NCBI GenBank assembly: GCA_017979445.1
Contig: CM030710.1
Location: 13,564,248-13,628,247 of the forward strand
Origin: Akebia trifoliata
Taxonomy: Eukaryota > Streptophyta > Magnoliopsida > Ranunculales > Lardizabalaceae
Direction: 5' to 3'
DNA length: 64,000 nucleotides
Part shown: one piece after another, positions 21,976 to 31,306 of the stretch
How the letters are laid out: every line of letters starts with the position of its first letter
How positions within the stretch are numbered: position 1 is the stretch's first letter
Notes under the pieces: generated by a model
The model's database searches: none
What the model saw: the letters and a program-made list of their open reading frames with translations, nothing else
What the model was told of the DNA's origin: nothing
Made by a program: the position numbers and the translations under genes

Positions 21976-23722
21976 TGAAAGCGCCCTCGATCCGCGGGGT
22001 GCGCGAATCCACTTTTGACCCTTGAGGTTTGGGAGTCACCACCTAGTTATTGTGGTCTAGGAACCAAACTGACTCTAAAATGGATAAAAACTAATCTAAT
22101 ACAGAAAATCTGAATCCGGAGATCATGTTACGGGGTTAGAAGGTGTTAGGCACCAACCCTGCCCGGCCATTGCCGCTCTCTACTTATCCCAAATAAATCT
22201 ACATCGCTAACGACAACCTAGATTAAAAAATAATAAAAAAAAGCTTACCTTCGATCTGCAAAAGTGCTATTCCCTCAGATCTGGTGAAAACGACTCCTTG
22301 TACCGTATTCCTTACTTCGTTCTATCTCCGGATCTGATTTCTGATCTCCGAGGTAAGGTATCTCCTTCTTGGATCTGGGTGCTTCGAATTTGTTGTGGAT
22401 TTTTGGGATGTTTTTTAGAGGTTTTTGGGTATTTTTTAGGCTAAAATCAGAGCAGGGGTGTTAGGTAAGGAGTTGAGGCTCCAAAATTAGGGTTTTGGAG
22501 AGGTTGTGGAGGCTTCTTCACCTACTTTTCCTAGGATTTTTTCTTTTATACGAAAATAGGGTGTGGAGGCTCCTATTTATAAAGTTTTTAGAAGCATTAG
22601 GGTTTGATTAGGGTTTCTTTTAGAGTTTTAATTAGGGTTTTGACTTTGGTCTTAGGAGATGGACTTAGTCTTTAGGGCTTTGACTTAGGGTTTTGACTTT
22701 AGTCTTATGAGATTGACTTGATTAGTTTAGATTAGGGTTTTAATTTAGGGTCTTGACTTTAGTCTTATGAGATTGACTTGATTAATTTAGATTAGGGTTT
22801 TGATTTAGGGTTTTGACTTTAGTCTTATGAGATTGACTTTAATACTTGACTTTAGTCTTACTTAATTGACTTTAATTTTGACTTTAGTCTCATTTGATTG
22901 ACTTTAATATCTTGAATTTAGTCTTGCTTGATTGACTTTAAATTTTTGGAGAACCCCTCTCTATTATATCTTTAATTCTTTGGACCCCCAAATGGAAGGG
23001 TCCTTAAAGAAATATCTCACGAACCCTCAACAATTTTCCATGAGAGTCCGATTGATCGATTTCTTTGGTTCAAAATTTTAAATTAATTTTATTAATATTT
23101 CACTTTAATTATTTAATGTTTTATTTATTAATTTCAAAATTTTTAATTATGAAAATTGTGAAATTATCGTTTTGCCCCCGGAGAGGACTTTTCACGTTTT
23201 AAGTCGATTTTTAATGTTCTAGGATGTTTTAGAATCGATTTTTCATAAGGAATTCAATGGAAATATTAGTTTGTGTCATTTATGAAATTTTTATGTGAAA
23301 TGATCATGAACTTTAGGAGGGGCATTTTCGTAATTTTATCAAATTTTGTGAAAATTGGTAAAATGATTTATTTGGTTTCGATTTGTTGTTTTATGTGTTC
23401 GAAAGAGTTTTCCTAAACGTAACGTAAGCTCAAGGGTTGTTTTGAGGTTAAGGGTATTTTGATAATTTGGTCAATTTTTAGTGATTTTTATCGTGGAACT
23501 TCTTTTTGGTCTGCAAGATGATGATTACTATGTTTCTGGGATCGTATTTTCCTAGCGTAGCATGGTTTCTAAGGTTTTGTCAATTCGAGATACCTCATCT
23601 GGATTTCTGAAACACATCTGGTAACAAAATAAAGTAATGGAATACACATCCATCATTGAGAACCTTTGCGATCGGGTTGACGACTTGATTAATCAGGCGG
23701 ATGCAAAAATGGAGTGTCTACA
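21976..23722 (-). repeat. E2 5' LTR
   Basis: 1,747 bp, tgaaagcg...tgtctaca on the plus strand, flanked inside by the primer site and outside by the gatct TSD. Confidence 0.93.
22573..22581 (-). promoter_or_regulatory. TATA box in E2 5' LTR
   Basis: ctatttata on plus, tataaatag on minus. This would be the working promoter of E2, including its captured LIFEGUARD segment. Confidence 0.55.
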
Positions 23723-23727
23723 GATCT
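23723..23727 (+). repeat. E2 target-site duplication, right copy
   Basis: gatct, identical to 10431-10435. E1 coding sequence resumes from here in the frame it had before the insertion. Confidence 0.93.
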
Positions 23728-24334
23728 CACCAAGGAAAGCATCGAAGAGGATAACTCCGTGATCAAGCAATTGAAAAAATCAGGGGCCAATATATCAGTA
23801 TGGGATTTACTCATGGCTTCCACTGCTCATAGGGAGGCTATTCTAAAAGTACTAAACACAGCCCAAGTCTCCCTTGACACTTCTCCAGATCAGCTGGCCA
23901 GTATAGTAGGGGCAACTTACGTGGAGAATATCATATCCTTCTCAGACTCAGATCTCCCGAGAGAAGGGGCAAGCCACACTAAGCCGTTACACATTACAGT
24001 TGACTATAACGGGATGAGGGTATCTCTGGTTTTGATCGATAATGTGAGTGCACTGAACGTTTGCTCGCTGAAAACTACTACTTATCTCGGGTTTAAGACT
24101 GAAGATCTCAAGCCCACTAATCAAGGTGTTAGGGCTTATGATAACACCAAGAGGGATGTACTGGGAATTTTGCACCTTCGATTGTCCACAGGCATAGCTG
24201 AATTTCCTGTGGAATTTCAGGTCATTGATATCTAGTCCTCTTTCAATTTACTGTTAGGGAGACCATGGTTACACCAAATCAAAGCCATCCCTTCTACACT
24301 ACACCAGAAGGTCAAGTTTATCAAGGATGGCCTA
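23728..24334 (+). pseudogene. pro: E1 protease region (active site damaged)
   Basis: Aspartic protease that would cut the Gag-Pol polyprotein. The segment starts with the acidic linker (LTKESIEEDNSVIKQLKK) and the conserved 'WDLLMAS...AILKVLN' stretch. The catalytic loop reads LIDNVSALN (24038-24049 encodes DNVS), while retropepsins need D-(T/S/N)-G; the glycine codon has become GTG. The usual flap and FNLLLGRPWLH end follow after a stop at 24233-24235 in the same frame. With the glycine lost this protease should be dead even without the stop. Confidence 0.82.
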
Positions 24335-24940
24335 GTGATTACTCTCCATGGAGATGCTGAAATTTTAGGGATTATAAACAATACTGAAACTAAAGATGAG
24401 CCACTGTTTGAGATTCAACCAGAACAACAGGGAGTAGAGCTCAGTGGGTTCGAATTTGAAAAGATATGCTCAGTCCAATGGGATCAAGCCATGAAAGAAT
24501 ATTTTCCAATGAAAAATACCTCTAATTACTACATGGCCAATATATTCAAGAAAATGAGATTCTTCCCTAGTATGGGCTTAGGTTGCAAGCAGCAAGGTAT
24601 TAAAGAGGCACCAGTGATTAAAGAGCTCATCGGCACATTCAGACTAAGATATAAGCCTACTAAAGAAGATTGGGCCCAATACTGGGAGACAAAACGGGAC
24701 AAGGTTATTGCAAAAAGGCAAAGGCGCACCACGGATCTCATTAAAATGAAGCCCTATCGAAAGACCCTCAATGGTTATTTTGTGAAAGAAGGAGAAGACT
24801 TCCGTTACTGTGGGTTCCCAGAGCTGTTCATTGATCACATCACTGGTACTCGTCTGCCGGGGTTTGAAATCTTCTTTGGCATGGAATGGCCTGAAAAAGA
24901 AGCAAGCACAGAAGTTAAAGAGAAGAAAGTTGAAAACTGA
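24335..24940 (+). pseudogene. E1 segment between protease and RT, G-patch-like
   Basis: About 201 codons in the protease frame, closed by TGA at 24938-24940. Around residues 65-105 it has MRFFPSMGLGCKQQGI and LRYKPTKEDW, a glycine-rich pattern like the G-patch that E3 shows more clearly (GYRPKQGLGPGGRG). E1 has lost some of the glycines. The end (YCGFPELFIDHITGTRLPGF) is not recognised. Confidence 0.6.
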
Positions 24941-25669
24941 CAGCTCGATCTGGACTCCCTCAACATCGATCAACTATTCCTTGAAGACCATAGTGTCTTA
25001 GTGTTGTCAATTGAGAAAGGGATCCTAAATCCTCAGTCTGTAATCAAACCTGCTGTTGGGTGTCTTTCAAATTATCATATAGTTAGTCCTGTGTTGCATG
25101 TCAAGGCTGGGTCTGTCGGTCCTATTAGTCCTGTTCAGTCTGACATGCCAGTTGAGTCATTTATTTCTGTTGAGTCAAGTAAGTTAGTTGTTTCTGTTGA
25201 GTCTGTTATTTCTAGTGAGTCTGTTTTTCCTACTGAGTCAAGTGAGTCTATCAAGTCTGCAATGAGTCCTGCTACCCCATCTCTTTTTAATGAAATGAAA
25301 GAAATTTTTGATTACCCCGAGCGCAATGATAATTTAACTAATAATCTGGCTTCGGAGGGAGAATCTTTTGACGAGGAACCTCCCCCTGAAATAATCAAAT
25401 TACTTGAACAAGAAGATGAACGGCGGGGTCAACCTCTAATAGAGGAAGTAGAGGTTATCAACCTCGGAACAAAAGAAAGTCCTCAAAAAATTTGAATAGG
25501 GATCACTATATCTCCCGATGAACGCAAAGGGATAGTAGACTTGCTCAGAGAGTTCAAAGACGTGTTTGCCTGGTCTTACGAGGATATGCCGGGGGTAAGC
25601 ACAGATATTGTTCAACATCGGATTCCGTTATATCCTGATGCTCGACTAATAAAATAGAAACTTCGACGT
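24941..25669 (+). pseudogene. E1 linker before RT
   Basis: Same frame as the protease, with stops at 25493-25495 and 25655-25657. A serine/valine/glutamate-rich low-complexity part (repeats such as VSVESVISSESV) is followed by the conserved acidic PPPEIIKLLEQEDERRGQP, EVINLGTKES and REFKDVFAWSYEDMPG, which precede RT in Tat elements. The second stop replaces a glutamine expected from the homologous position in E3. Confidence 0.75.
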
Positions 25670-26510
25670 ATGAAGCCAGAATGGACTCTAAAAATTAAAG
25701 AAGAAGTTATGAAGCAGATTAACGCTGGATTTTTGGAAGTAGTAGAATACCTTGAGTGGATTGCCAATGTCGTCCCGGTGCCGAAAAAGGATGGAAAAGT
25801 CAAGATGTGTGTGGATTTTAGAGACTTAAACAAAGCAAGCCCAAAAGATAGTTTTTCCTTTACCACACATAGATGTCCTAGTAGATAGTACAGCAGGGCA
25901 CGCTTTGTTGTCCTTCATGGATAGATTTTCAGGGTACAATCAAATAAAGATGGATCCTCGAGATATGCAAAAAACGTTATTTATCACACAGTGGGGGACC
26001 TTCTGCTATAAGGTTATGCCTTTTAATTTGAAGAACGCTGGAGCCACCTATTAAAGAGCAGCCACGACTTTACTACATGATATGATACACAAGGAAGTCG
26101 AAGTCTATGTAGATGATATGATAGTCAGATCTAAGGAACGACTAGGGCATGTTATAGCGTTAGAAAAGTTTCTCACAAGGATCCAAAAATACCAACTCTG
26201 CCTCAACCCACAGAAATGCGTATTTGGAGTAACCTCTGAAAAATTATTGGGATTTGTGGTCAATCAGAGAGGGATCGAAGTAGACCCTGTGAAGATTAAA
26301 GCTATCCAAGAGATGCCGCCGCCTGAGACTGAAAAGCAGATTTGAGGTTTTCTAGGCAGAATCCAGTATGTTAGCAGATTCATCGCTCAACTCACCAACG
26401 TCTGCGAACCTATTTTCAAGCTTCTCAAGAAAAGTGAACCAACAGTTTGGAATGAACAATATCAAAAGGCTTTCAACCAAGTCAAGGAGTACCTCTCAAA
26501 CCCACCTATT
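25670..26510 (+). pseudogene. RT: E1 reverse transcriptase (broken)
   Basis: Ty3/gypsy reverse transcriptase. Landmarks: ANVVPVPKKDGKVKMCVDFR, DLNKASPKD, then after a one-base shift in a T-run at about 25851-25857, LSFMDRFSGYNQIKM, the catalytic YVDD at 26106-26117, and LGFVVNQRGIEVDP. Stops lie at 26052-26054 and 26343-26345. Past the shift, RT, RNase H and integrase remain in one frame to 28724, so decay is mainly by stop codons, not frameshifts. The active-site residues themselves are intact. Confidence 0.9.
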
Positions 26511-26999
26511 TTGGTTCCACCTACACCAGGTGAACCACTTCTTCTTTATCTGTCAGTCACAGAAGAAGCTATGAGATGCATGCTTGCACAGTATGACAAA
26601 GATACTCGTAAAGAAATGACCATCTACTACATTAGCAAGAAGATGTTAGAGTATGAACGAAAATATTCGACTCTTGAAAAAACTTGCTTAGCATTTGTAT
26701 GGACTACTCAGAGACTCCGATACTATGTGCTGTCTCATTCAATTATCTTGTTATCTCGGATGGATCCTCTCAAGTATCTTTTTGAGAAGTTGGCGTTGAC
26801 AAGGAGAACCGCGCGATGGTTATTGTTGTTATCAGAGTTTGACATCACGCATGTTACACAGAAGTCTATCAAAGGGAGAGCTGTAGCAGAATACTTGGCA
26901 GATCACCCTGTAGTAGAAGGAATAAGACCTGTCAATCAATTCCCAGATGAGAACATCTTACACGTTAATGAAGAACCGCAGAACCAAACATGGCAGTTG
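26511..26999 (+). pseudogene. RH: E1 RNase H (retroviral-type connection/RNase H domain)
   Basis: Continues in the RT frame without stops: MRCMLAQYDKDTRKEMTIYY, YSTLEKTCLAFVWTTQRLRY, MDPLKYLFEKLALTRRTARW and SEFDITHVTQKSIKGRAVAE. It removes the RNA strand during reverse transcription. The WQL at the end is followed by TAG at 27000-27002. Confidence 0.85.
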
Positions 27000-27002
27000 T
27001 AG

Positions 27003-27440
27003 TTTGATAGAGCTACCAATCAAAATGGGTATGTAATAGGGGCAGTCCTGTTTTCTCTGGAAGGATGCCACATTCCTATTGCTATTAAATTAGCCTTTTC
27101 AAACACTAATAACACGACTGAATACGAGGCATGCATCGCGGGGCTCGAAGCTACTTTGAACCTGGGCATTACAGAAATTGAGGTTTTTGGGGATCCAGCC
27201 TTAGTCATACATCAGTCATTGGAAGAATGGAAGACTAGGGATGAAAAGTTAAAACCTTACCATGAGTATTTGTTAAACTTAGTCAGTAAGTTTAAAGCTA
27301 TCCTGTTCCAACACTTGTCAAGGGAGGATAACAGATTTGCTGACTCCTTAGCAACTTTATCTTCAATGATCCATTTGCCCCCTGACATGGAATTGAGGCC
27401 AATCACTGTTGAAGTCAAAGATAAACCCGCATACTGCCAT
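27003..27440 (+). pseudogene. aRH: E1 second, archaeal-type RNase H
   Basis: Starts right after the stop with FDRATNQNGYVIGAVL (E3 has FDGAANQKGNGIGAVL), then TEYEACIAGLEATLNLGI, EVFGDPALVIHQSLEEWKTR and DNRFADSLATLSSM. The four acidic positions (D, E, D, D) are kept. A second RNase H between RNase H and integrase is the known mark of the Tat lineage. The first glycine after the aspartate has changed to arginine. Confidence 0.85.
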
Positions 27441-28724
27441 CAGATCAACATTGCTACTCGACTACCCGATGGAAAGTCGTGGTACACAGATATAAAAAGA
27501 GTGTTGGAAAAACAAGAATTCCCAGAAGAAGCATCGAGGAAGGAACGACAGACCCTACTAAGATTAGCATCTCAATTCATCCTGTGCGCATGAAGTTTAT
27601 ACAAAAGGTCTTATGATGGGATTCATTTGTCGTGTGTTGATGAAGATCAAGCTGAACAGATAATGATTGAACTACATTCAGGAGAATGTGGCCCTCACAT
27701 GAGCGGGAAAATGTTAGCTAAGAAAATTATGAGACAAGGATACTATTGGCCCACGATGGAAACAGATTGTCATCACATGGTCAAAACCTGTCATAAGTGC
27801 TAAATACATGCGAACCTTATACATGTGCCACCATCTCAATTAGTGGGTCTGACTTGAACATGGCCATTCTCAGTCTAGGGAATTGACATTATTGGTAAAA
27901 TATCGCCTAAGGCATCAAACGGGCATGAATACATTCTAGTTGCCATCAATTATTTTACCAAATGGGTTGAAGTTGCCTCTTATGCTGTCCTCACTGCATC
28001 TTGAGTTGCAAAGTTCATTCAAACAAACATCATCAGTCGATACGGGGTACCTTCAGAGTTGATCTCTGATAATGGGTCGCACTTCAAGGCGAAGGTCATT
28101 AAATTATGTTCAAAGTTCAAAATCTCACACCATAAATCATCTCCTTATCGCCCTCAGACTAATGGAGCAGTCGAAGCAGCTAATAAGAATATTAAGACTA
28201 TCATTAGAAAAATGTGTCAATCACATCAGGATTGGTCAGAAAAACTGTCATTTGCATTATGGGCATATCGAACCTCAATTCGATCCTCCACTGGAGCTAC
28301 TCCCTACTCCTTAGTATATGGCATGGAAGCAGTCTTGCCAGTTGAAATGGAGATTCCGTCTCTCAGGGTTTTGTTAGAAAGTCAGTTGTCAGAAGCAGAT
28401 TGGGTTCGCTAACGGAATGAAGAATTGAATTTGATCGAAGAAAAATGACTAAGAGCGTTGTACCACGTGCAAGCTTATCAAAGAAGAGTCACCCGCGCAT
28501 TTGACAAAAAGATCAAGGCCCGTCACTTACAAGTCGGGGACTTAATACTCAAAGAGAGTCGAGCACCTATCTTTGACCCTAGAGGGAAGTTCAAACCAAA
28601 TTGGGGAGGTCCATTCATTATCAAAGAAATATTACCAGGAAAAGCTATCAGACTTCAAGATCATGATAGAATCGAAATACTAGAACCAGCCAACCTTGAC
28701 CAAATCAAACGGTACTACATTTAA
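27441..28724 (+). pseudogene. INT: E1 integrase (broken)
   Basis: Inserts element DNA into the chromosome. HHCC zinc finger near 27675-27800 (HSGECGPHMSGKML, then MVKTCHKC). Catalytic core: D in GIDIIG near 27882, D in SDNGSHF at 28068-28070, E in NGAVEAANKN at 28173-28175; 34 residues separate the last two, against 35 in E3. The C-terminal part has PNWGGPFIIKEI, a GPF-type motif. Stops at 27591, 27801, 27855, 27876, 28002, 28410 and 28446, all in the RT frame; several replace tryptophan or glutamine codons. Ends at TAA 28722-28724. Confidence 0.88.
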
Positions 28725-28978
28725 GGAGGTCATCTTTGGCCGAATCAATCCTTATATTACAAAGTTACCTAGTTCAACATATCCTTTCTCAACCCCTTTG
28801 CAACCTTTTCAAAAAGAAAAATTATGCCTTTTTCTTTCTCAGCCCAATCACTTAACCTAGGGGAGGGAAGATTCGAACTACGTTTTGGTCTGATCCTAAA
28901 ATTCTGAGGTACGTAGGCAACTTGAGAAGTTACTTCAGGCCCGACCACATAAAAAAAAATCTATTTTCCCACAAAAAA

Positions 28979-29009
<31 letters not shown>

Positions 29010-29238
29010 TCAAAATGGGGAAGAAAATTTAAGGAAAAAAGAAAACAATATAAAAGGAAATGCCACACAAGGCGTATTTGGGTTTTTGAGCCTCAAAATC
29101 CCTTTTTTTTACACCCAGTCCTAAGTTTATCCATGAAAGTCCTCCTAAGTACCATGCGAAAAGTCAAGGAAGATAGCAAAGCATGATCATACAGCAACTC
29201 CAGAAGTTCAGACAGGAAGAAAAGAAAAAAAAAACCTG
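28725..29238 (+). other. E1 3' region after integrase, with conserved motif
   Basis: No ORF. The stretch at about 28908-28952 (aggtacgtaggcaacttgag, then aagttacttcaggcccgacc) is kept in E2 and E5, and E3 has a related agttactcctggcccg near 48968. A poly-A run with a ta microsatellite lies at about 28973-29008. Confidence 0.55.
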
Positions 29239-29433
29239 CTAAGTTGAAAACCTGAAAAGGGTGACTTAGGCAAAAATTAAGGCAAGCTCGCAAGGTTGAA
29301 AATCTAAATGGACAACTTTGGCAACAATCAGAGCCAAGAAAAAAAAAGTTTGCTAGATCGAAAACCTGAAATGGCGATCTAGGAAAAAGTTATAGCAAGC
29401 TCGATAGATTGAAAACCTGAAAAGGCGATCTAG
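29239..29433 (+). repeat. Tandem hairpin array in E1 3' region
   Basis: Four units. Arms: ctaagttg...tgacttag (29239-29269), caaggttg...caactttg (29291-29320), ctagatcg...cgatctag (29353-29382), tagattg...cgatcta (about 29405-29433). The inner stretch stays close to aaaacctgaaaagg. Different arms still pair, so pairing and not the arm sequence appears to be kept. Confidence 0.65.
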
Positions 29434-30299
29434 GCAAAAATTAGAGCAATAAAGAAAAACAGAAGAAAATCCCAAGTTGAGAACGGTCCGAGCTGAAAGA
29501 TCAAAAGTCCGAATAATCAAGTTCAATACTTATCTTAAACCAGGCATAGACTCAGAAGCCACAAGTATCTTGTCTACGATCGATCTGAAAATGTTTACTT
29601 CCCCAAGAGAACCAAGGAAGATAAGGGTGAATTCTATGATGAGTCTCGAAAGGAAATAATTTTGTTCTCTTGAGCCTGACTCAAAATCTTTAATAAAATC
29701 AACCAAAATTAAAAGTTGGATCTTTATTGCGCTTGTGGTAATCAAATATTTCAAACCTTCATACAACGAGCATTTTCTTTCTTCTTTAATGTAACTTTTC
29801 CCCCTTATACTAGGGGCATTTTTTTAAATTTTTGCATGATGTGTTCAATTATCTTCAATGCCACGTACATTGTCAAACTAGGGGCATTTTGTCTTTAAGC
29901 AATGTTAATCCTAAAAAAATAATAGGAACCCCAAACTTAAGGTTACCCTCTTGATAACAGTTTTTCGAAAAACTTTTGAGGTTCAAAAGAAATAAAAAAC
30001 TCAGGTTTTAAATTCATAAAACTTTTTGGATAAAACCTTGAGGTTCAAACAAAAGCACTTTGGATCTCACATTTGACTGCGCCCAGAGATTAACTAATAA
30101 TTCGCTTACCTAGAATAGGAGATATGGCATTCTTTTGTTCCCAGATTCCTTTTCAGATCCAATCATTCTTAGATTCGATCATTTCTCTTCTAGATTCATT
30201 ATCTTTCGGATTTATTCAATCTCCGATTCATTCCAATCAGTCTTCTTCAAATTCATTCATTCTTTTTCAAAATTCCTTCATTCCTCTGCCAGTTTTGCT
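29434..30299 (+). other. E1 3' region, AT-rich, no gene seen
   Basis: Short ORFs here lack any recognisable family. Phrases such as 'actaggggcatttt' are repeated (about 29810 and 29878) and match 'tgcccctagttt' repeats in E2 (about 15128, 15198) and E5 (59408-59530). Confidence 0.5.
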
Positions 30300-30910
30300 C
30301 AGTTTTCGCCAAGGGTTATCTTGGATTTTGCTCAGTTGCCGCCAAGGGTTATCTTGGATTTTGGTCAGATGCCGCCAAGGGTTATCTTGGATTTTGCTCA
30401 GTCGCCGCCAAGGGTTATCTTGGATTTTGCTCAGTTTCCACCAAGGGTTATCTTGGATTTTGCTCAGATGCCGCCAAGGGTTATCTTGGATTTTGCTCAG
30501 TCGCCGCCAAGGGTTATCTTGGATTTTTCTCAGATGCCGCCAAGGGTTATCTTGGATAACCCTTGGATTTTGCTCAGATGCCGCCAAGGGTTATCTTGGA
30601 TTTTGCTCAGATGCCGCCAAGGGTTATCTTGGATTTTGCTCAGATGTCGCCAAGGGTTATCTTGGATTTTGTTCAGTTGCCACCAAGGGTTATCTTGGAT
30701 TTTGCTCAGATGCCGCCAAGGGTTATCTTGGATTTTGCTCAGTTGCCGCCAAGGGTGATCTTGGATTTTGCTCAGATGCCGCCAAGGGTTATCTTGGATT
30801 TTGCTTAGTTTCCGCCAAGGGTTATCTTGGATTTTTCTCAGATGCCGCCAAGGGTTAACTTGGATTTTGCTCAGTTGCCGCCAAGGGTTATCTTGGATTT
30901 TGCTCAGTAA
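30300..30910 (+). repeat. Tandem array of 33-bp units in E1 3' region
   Basis: About 18 head-to-tail copies of a 33-bp unit (atgccgccaagggttatctt then ggattttgctcag). Copies differ at a few bases. One copy holds a perfect 12-bp inverted repeat (30540-30566). Being 11 codons long, the unit opens several frames; these are not genes. The unit is shared with E2 but not E5. Confidence 0.92.
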
Positions 30911-31293
30911 CCGCCGATAATTTTCTCAGAATTATGCTCAGTTTATGCTCAGATATGCCCAGTTTATACTCAATTTATGCTCAGATTATGCTCAGGTTAT
31001 GCTCAAATTATACTTAGATTTTACTCAGTTTCACACAGTGCACACACTTGCACATTTACACTTTTTAATCAGGGAGAATTCTTTAAAATTCAAGGATCTG
31101 ACACTGTCAAGGAGAGTTTGCACTCAAGGACCTGACAATTTTTTAATTCGGGGAGAGCTTTACCCTCAAGGATCCGAACACCCCGACGAATTGCTAAATC
31201 AGGCTGCAAATGAACTGTCACTAGCTTTGGCATTCAGATATCGCACTATCTACCAAAATAGATTTGCTATCTAGTTTGCTTCAACCCTCTGCC
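30911..31293 (+). other. Conserved pre-polypurine segment of E1
   Basis: First a run of 'tatgctcagatt' type repeats, then from about 31080 the segment shared with E2 and E5 (gacgaattgctaaatcaggc, gatatcgcactatc). Conservation across three elements that differ elsewhere suggests a cis role, perhaps in RNA end processing or plus-strand priming. Confidence 0.55.
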
Positions 31294-31306
31294 AAAGAGG
31301 GGCATC
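31294..31306 (+). other. E1 polypurine tract
   Basis: aaagaggggcatc directly before the 3' LTR; identical in E2 and E5. Confidence 0.85.

Larger units (their letters stand above)
10436..23722 (-). mobile_element. E2: complete but pol-less family A element nested in E1
   Basis: Minus-strand element of 13,287 bp with two LTRs, primer site, polypurine tract and a perfect gatct TSD. In element order: 5' LTR, primer site, leader with captured LIFEGUARD and uL13 sequences, duplicated conserved module, gag remnant, a short pre-RT remnant, 3' region with tandem arrays, polypurine tract, 3' LTR. No protease, RT, RNase H or integrase ORF is present. In sampled stretches the LTRs differ by roughly 3 percent plus one deletion, so it is not brand new, yet younger than E1. 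It is best read as a non-autonomous element whose enzymes came from a relative. Confidence 0.93.

Noticed and set aside
29716..29898. Small ORF in the E1 3' region
   Set aside because: No match to any family I know, AT-rich, and not shared by E2 or E5.
30124..30858. Plus-strand ORFs of 207-244 codons with 11-residue repeats
   Set aside because: Same reason: the 33-bp array is open in three frames at once.
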